DNA of 64,000 nucleotides, taken from the NCBI GenBank assembly GCA_038030265.1, contig CM075938.1:23227009-23291008 (forward strand). The letters are read 5' to 3'. The position numbers and the translations under genes were made by a program. This document shows positions 58,652 through 64,000 of the stretch, one piece after another. This stretch comes from Corythucha ciliata. Its lineage: Eukaryota > Arthropoda > Insecta > Hemiptera > Tingidae. A model generated the notes under the pieces. The model was not told the origin of the DNA, searched no databases, and was given only the letters and a program-made list of their open reading frames with translations. Positions within the stretch are counted from its first letter, which is position 1. Each line of letters opens with the position of its first letter.

Positions 58652-60229
58652 TGTTTCGTACTCGAATTTTTAAGGTCTTGTTTAGGCAACACCAATAATT
58701 TCTGTCGAAGTTCTTCATAAACTGGCAATTTGAGTTTAAACACTTTTATCTGGTCTCTTAGACCTTGGAATGCGTCAACAGCTGTTAAAGCAATAACTTT
58801 CAAGAAAATAAGTGACTCCTCACTTTGGCAACCTTTCTTTATTAAGCTGAACCGGTTTTCGATGCTCTTCTATTAGCATTATCATCAGATCTACCAAACA
58901 AGGCACAAATCAACAACTTCAACACTCAGAAATGACAAAATGGTCAATTTTCGGTTTGATTGCTGCGGTTATCAATTCTTTGGGACGGGTTTGAACGGAA
59001 AACCAGATTTTTGGTTGGTGGTGAACATTCATTTTTCTAGCCGCGCGAAAGGGTAGTGAAGGGACTGTTATTTGGCCAGCGCTTTCTTCTGGCTGGTGCA
59101 TTTTCTTGGTAGCAGCTTTTTTATGGCATTTTTGTGTTTGTTGGTTTATTTTTAGTGCATAATTTTTGACCTTTTTTGTGGAGACAAATTTTGCGATTTG
59201 AGCTATAGCGAGAGATGGCTGATTTTTAATGTTTGGAGTTTTTCGTGCTCGGAGCGAGTTTGAACCTTTTCTGTTGAAATCTTCTCATTTCTAAGCTGCA
59301 GCCGTCTCTCAATAGATAACAAAATCAATATAACAACAAATTACATAGGCTAACACAAACAACATAAATATAACGTTCATGTCAAAATGATTCTAAAAAA
59401 TATTTTTAGGTCGGGTTTTCCTTACTTTCCAGAACTACTGCGAGACATTTTTTGACCCAGATATATTCTCGGCCCGCCCGGAGATTGGGTCCCAGGCCCG
59501 GAGACACCGGGCAAAAACCGGAGATCTTACATTCTTTTGCTGTTTGATCGAACTTGATCAATTTGGAACATTTTCGTAAAAGAAAAGGAATAGCTTCGCT
59601 GGAAAATATCGCCGGATATTAATTTCGACGCTGCAGAGCCAGTTCATGTTGTGCTTTACTTGTGCTTTTATTGTAGTTTACTAGCCTCGTACGTCATCCC
59701 GCTGCATTCCTTCTGTGCTGTAATCCATTCTTCTTAGGAAACGTCCGGAAATTCTATCAATTTTCGGCAACGGCTTTTTTAAATTGTGGATATGAAATCG
59801 CTTATTGATTTGTCTATTTGTAAGGGAGATTTCTGATGTTGATCTTTGAGTTTTGATTTATGTAAGTTTTGTACTTTTGCCAGTTTACCAGACTTTAATC
59901 AGTTTAGTGTGGTGGATAGGAGTGGATCCGAGTGTTGTAATTGTTGTAGTGTGATGGATCGGTGCAGAGCTCAGGTACTGTTCTGGTGAAAATGTGCCGA
60001 TGTCCAGGATTTCCGGGTTTAAGCTACTCCTAGAGAACGTGGTTTAGAAATGTGCAACAACGTCAAAATTGTGGCGGGATGAGAGTTATACATAGGAGTC
60101 GTGCGGCCATGATGGCGTTACGACATCTCCAGGCGCGTCAACCAAGAACCAGCCACAAATACAGTTTTAGTTGCAAATATTCTCTTAATTTTAGCCGTGA
60201 ATTACAGCTTTTACTCTATTTTAGACGCA
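58652..60229. other. Stretch downstream of RXR without recognised gene
   Basis: A 60-codon minus frame (58919-59101; MHQPEESAGQITVPSLPFRA) begins with ATG and an upstream minus segment near 59220-59300 is also open, but neither shows a known domain. 59455-59525 (tattctcggcccg-cggag... aaaaccggagat) resembles 16568-16640, a small dispersed repeat. Confidence 0.3.
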
Positions 60230-60430
60230 ATAAAAAATAGCGGATTTTCTGAAATTGATCCGCGAAATGGGGCTTTTTGAATTTTTGTCGCGAATTACGC
60301 ATTTTCTCAGTTTCAGTTGGGGAATTAGCGGATTTTGTCAATGGGATAAGTTGGTAAAAATTGCGTTTTTTCTCAAATTTAGCAGCGTATTAGTGCGTTT
60401 TCTCAATTTTAGCCGTTAATTAGCGTTTTT
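60230..60430 (-). repeat. Tandem repeat tract, inverted copy of the 'gctaaaattgagaaaa' family
   Basis: Units read ttttctcaattttagccg-taattagcg, the reverse complement of tracts such as 20280-21000. Confidence 0.7.
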
Positions 60431-60711
60431 TTGGGGAATACAATGAATCGCATGACACAAAAAAGAGAACGAACAGGATTCGGCACACGAAGTTGAATGA
60501 AACATTCTTAATTCCCGAGAACAACACGCACTTGTGACTAAAAAGACGCAGCGGGTTCTAGTTTTCTGGCGACACGATAGACGGGGGGGAAATGTGACGC
60601 ACAGAAATGAATGACCTTGCACGCACATGCCACTGTTTCGTCGCGCTACTTCGTCCATATTGGTCCCCTGTGTACGCCTGTTTCATTTCATTTCGGTACG
60701 ACGTCATCGGA

Positions 60712-61030
60712 AGCAGGCGCGGATCCAGAGCCAGCTTAAGGAGGGGGCCATGACTCCATCTGGCCACCGATTCCCATATGAAACGTCACGCAGTTTCAGT
60801 AGCAAAGTAGCTCTCAATCTCCGATCATTGAAATATCAAAAAATTAAGGAAACTCTACGGCGGAGATTGAATTCATCGCAGGCGTGGAGGGGGATGACAC
60901 GGGCTCTCATGTCCCTCGGCTAGCACTGCCGAGTTTTGGACACGTCAAATCCATAAATCAGCGCGTTCAACCTCATCCCCCTCATCTTTTGGCCTCTTTG
61001 ACGCGTTTACCTTGGGAAAATGAGCATTAC
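60712..61030 (+). repeat. Dispersed repeat, 'ggcgcggatccag' family, copy 2
   Basis: Second copy of 35690-36035: ggcgcggatccagagcc, gggggccatgactcc, gcaaagtagctctcaa, cggctagcactgccgag and gcgcgttcaacctc in the same order, without the A-rich insertion. Confidence 0.65.
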
Positions 61031-61429
61031 TGGCCAGGGGACTCATATAAGCCATGTCCGGTCCAAATCGAATTCATGAAAAAAAAAAGTAAACCAGTCT
61101 AAAAATCCGGGTAAACACCCTGGGCGATTTTTGCCGAAAATGATGAAATTTTATAAATTATGGACAAAACCGAGTATTTCGTGGTTTTGCGACACAGGGA
61201 ATCCGAAAATCGAGACGATTTCCAGTCAGGTTACGAGCTGTTGAAGAGGTTATCACTGTGATGCAACAGGGCTTTGCAAAAATAAAGAGCCCCACGAATT
61301 TTTCCGCACACGGTGCCCAATAATCGTGAGCCTTCTTGAATTAAGGCAAAGCTCCCAACCACAGTGAAACTTCAACCAAAAAAAAGACCCATGTGTGGTC
61401 TGGTGGCCTTTCGGCGGACAACAGGCCAG

Positions 61430-61930
61430 CACAAAACAATTTCTGTTTTAAATTACTATTTCTGCTTCAAATTGACAATTTTTTCATGAATTTGAATAAA
61501 ATCACTAATAAAAATGACAATTTCCTCTTGAAACTCACATCTTCATCATAAATAAACGAGAAAATGTACGATTTCCTCTTAAAATTTGCAGTTTCCTATT
61601 CAAATCAACAATTTCGTTATAAAATTGAAAATTCACTAAAAAATGACAATTTTCTCATTCAATTGACAATTTCCTCATAAAATAGACACTTTTCCCATAA
61701 AATTCACTATTTCCTATTAAACTGGCAATTTACCCCATAAGCTTAAGAATTCCATAAAATTGCCAGTTTTCTCATAAAACAGACAATATTCTCTTACGAA
61801 ATGGACAATTTCACCACGAAACTGCCCTTTTGGAGAGGCGTTGTGCATAAATTTTACCCTTGACATGGCATTTCGAGTAAATTTTTGCCTTAAAATTGGC
61901 GATTCGATGTTGCGTTTTGCCCACAAAATG
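61430..61930. repeat. Tandem repeat, 'cataaaattgacaatttcct' type
   Basis: About eighteen imperfect units of 24-30 bp with ataaaattgacaatttcctc. Confidence 0.8.
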
Positions 61931-62039
61931 GGGCATTTGTGTGCCGCGGCCGATTCTGAACAGTTTTTCTCTCACTCATCTGACGTTTCGCGTACATTTT
62001 GACCTTGACGTGACCAGGACATGGCAATTCACGCGTAAA

Positions 62040-63010
62040 TTTCTCGGATTTTGCTCACTGAAAAAGTAATTTCAGCGATTGTCGTTGCCGGAAAACCAAT
62101 TTCGATGGGTGGCCCAATTCAGAGACCGGTCTGATTCGGGCCATCCAGCGAAAATTGGTTTACTGGCGATTAAAACCCCTAAAGTTGCTTGTTGTGTGAG
62201 TAAAATAGGAGAAATCGAGAAATTTATTTTACTGAGAGCCAGATTTGTGAAAAAAAATCCGCGAAATTTAGTATTTTAGTGAGCGAAATTTGGTATTTTA
62301 CGGGGCGAAATTGATTTTTTGGTGAGTGAAACCTGCGAAAATGGTTTTAGCGCGAAGAAATAAACGAATTCGGTCTCTGGATTGAGCTGCCCCGCGAAAT
62401 TGGTTTGTCAGCGACAACTAAATAAGTGATATTAACGCGAAAATATCCACAAAATGGTTTTTAGTGAGCGAAACTTGATTTTCATTGGTCGAGATCTGTG
62501 AATGAGGGGGGGGGGGGCGCAAGAAAAATCAGCAGCATTTATGTTTTAGGGAGTGAACTCCGAAAAATTATTTTTTTAGTGGGCCAACTCAGTAGTACGT
62601 AAAATCGGCGACTACGGTCCCTGAATATTAAGCGCACCTTTTTGTTTAATAGCAACAAAAATCTTTAAAATTGATTTTTTATTGGGCTCGATACATTTCT
62701 TATTAGTGAAAAAAATTCGCAAAATTGGTTTTTAGAGATCGGCATGCAAGAAAATTCGTCTTTCAGTGAGCCAGATCCAGGAAAATGATAAATATTTTGG
62801 CAAGAAAAATCGTGGTTTTAGAGATCAAAATCTGAGATACTGCATTCTTAGTGAGGCAGAGCTGCGAAAATGGTTTTTTAAAGTACGGCAACCACTAAAG
62901 TGGATTTGGAATTAGGCCACCCTGCGAAATTTGGTTTCCAGCACAAAAGACACAAGAAATTCGAATTTTAGTGGGCGGAAAATTGGTTTATTGCTGAGCC
63001 GGACCTGCGA
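62040..63010. repeat. Tandem repeat, 'gcgaaaattggttttagtgag' type
   Basis: Roughly thirty loose units with gcgaaaatt-gtttt and agtgagcgaaa; same motif as 28800-29060. Contains two palindrome-like joins near 62095-62160 (ggaaaaccaatttcg... and cgaaaattggtttac). Confidence 0.75.
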
Positions 63011-63589
63011 ACATTTTCGCACACAAATACAAAATCTGGCGATCCTGATGGATTTCAACTTATTAGTGGTATCTGGGAGTGGTCAGCTGGACCACTAAGT
63101 CTGCGCTTTAAAGTATTTAGGCTTTTATGCGATCAATACCTTTCTTGTGCAAAATATACACAAAATTTAAATTAAATTCTTGGGAAGGGCAACTGACCGT
63201 CCCTGCCAACGACAAAAAAAGGTCTAACCACACCAATGTGGAGCTCAAACCTTATCAATATTTCGGGGTTTCTCCTCACGAGAAATACGAAAATTGAGTC
63301 GAATTTTCGATAAGAAGATTCAATGAAAGATCTCTCATTGTGATGCCACTGTTTTCAACCACTGGAGCACGAACTTTCCCGTGGAAAGCTCTGAAATTCA
63401 AGGAAGAATCCCGATGCACGTGGACCTCGCTAGGCAGCTTGGGGGTCTCGATCTCTCTCGAAAAAAAAAAAAAAACCCCCATGGGATCGGCTTTTACCAG
63501 CGATCATGACGCGAAATAATAATTTCTGGTTTAAGGGCCACTGCACTAGTGACTACTCTGCTGTGTGTCAGGCTGGAACCGCCTGTACT

Positions 63590-63960
63590 TTTTCATTTCA
63601 TTTCATTTATTTTTCAGCTCAACAGTAAAAAACACCAAACATATCAGTCAAAACAGCGATAATAATAATAAAATATAAACAAAGAACCACAGAAAGTGTA
63701 AATAAGGTATGATCACATCACAGTCAGATATTAGGATTATCACAGTAACTGATAATTTTTCCCTTAAAAGAATTAAAAGGATCGGAGAAGATATCACAGC
63801 TGAAGGGTATAGAATTGGCCAATGAAGCAAAACGAGACAGCGTATAATGCGTATAATTTTTGTTTGAGCATGGCTCAGGAGACTCATAAATCACGTCTGT
63901 GAGAAAATAGCACTACAATTATAGGTGACTTGATGGAATTATGGAGGCGGTTTTGATTTT
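63590..63960 (-). mobile_element. LINE 3' end fragment (minus strand)
   Basis: On the minus strand the segment ends with actgttgagctgaaaaataa followed by (atgaa)-like units tgaaatgaaatgaaa, the usual 3' tail of jockey/CR1-like LINEs. Upstream, a frame reads YTLSRFASLANSIPFSC to a stop. No reverse-transcriptase core remains. Confidence 0.45.
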
Positions 63961-64000
63961 TTTTTTTTTTTTTTTTCATCGACTCCTAGGGAGAAGTCAT

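Overview
The window is nuclear DNA from an animal, most likely an arthropod and perhaps a crustacean. Genes are split by many short GT-AG introns (often 50-90 bp), spacers are repeat-rich, and the best conserved gene is an ecdysozoan-style retinoid X receptor (RXR/USP). Species cannot be named from sequence alone.

Layout. (1) 92-582, plus strand: the last two exons of a Cys/His-rich protein whose 5' part lies before the window; base 1 is itself a GTAAGT donor. (2) 678-7687, minus: FAM210A-like mitochondrial protein, with one 6.4-kb intron that holds repeats and an intact unrecognised plus-strand ORF (6818-7186). (3) 8493-13171, plus: FOXRED1, eight exons, 481 codons, divergent from FAM210A. 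(4) 13224-14033, minus: DNAAF6/PIH1D3, ending only 52 bp from the FOXRED1 stop. (5) 14473-18627, minus: RPN1 (ribophorin I), four exons, 592 codons. (6) 18.6-30.7 kb: no recognisable host gene; tandem repeats and terminal-inverted-repeat (TIR) elements, including a Harbinger-like element with a broken MADF gene. (7) 30716-32770, plus: TCAIM, ten exons, 479 codons. (8) 32886-34192: possible small exons of an unrecognised gene. (9) 55045-57637, plus: RXR, seven exons; a candidate start exon at 34556-34574 is in the correct phase, which would make a 20.5-kb first intron full of mobile elements. (10) 57.6-64 kb: RXR 3' UTR, dispersed repeats and tandem-repeat tracts.

Themes. Three genes (FAM210A, FOXRED1, TCAIM) are mitochondrial. 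RPN1 serves N-glycosylation in the ER, DNAAF6 serves axonemal dynein assembly and RXR is a nuclear receptor; nothing suggests a shared pathway, so the grouping looks like ordinary compact animal gene neighbourhood. The reading frame closes exactly across all exons of FOXRED1, RPN1, TCAIM, FAM210A and DNAAF6, which supports the exon models.

Repeats are the other main feature: (a) tracts of degenerate short-period (about 24-35 bp) tandem repeats with different but related motifs; (b) many palindromic or TIR elements (MITE-like), three of them copies of one 150-bp family; (c) a tRNA-derived SINE; (d) LINE 3' remnants. No prokaryotic-type system, CRISPR array or rRNA gene was seen.
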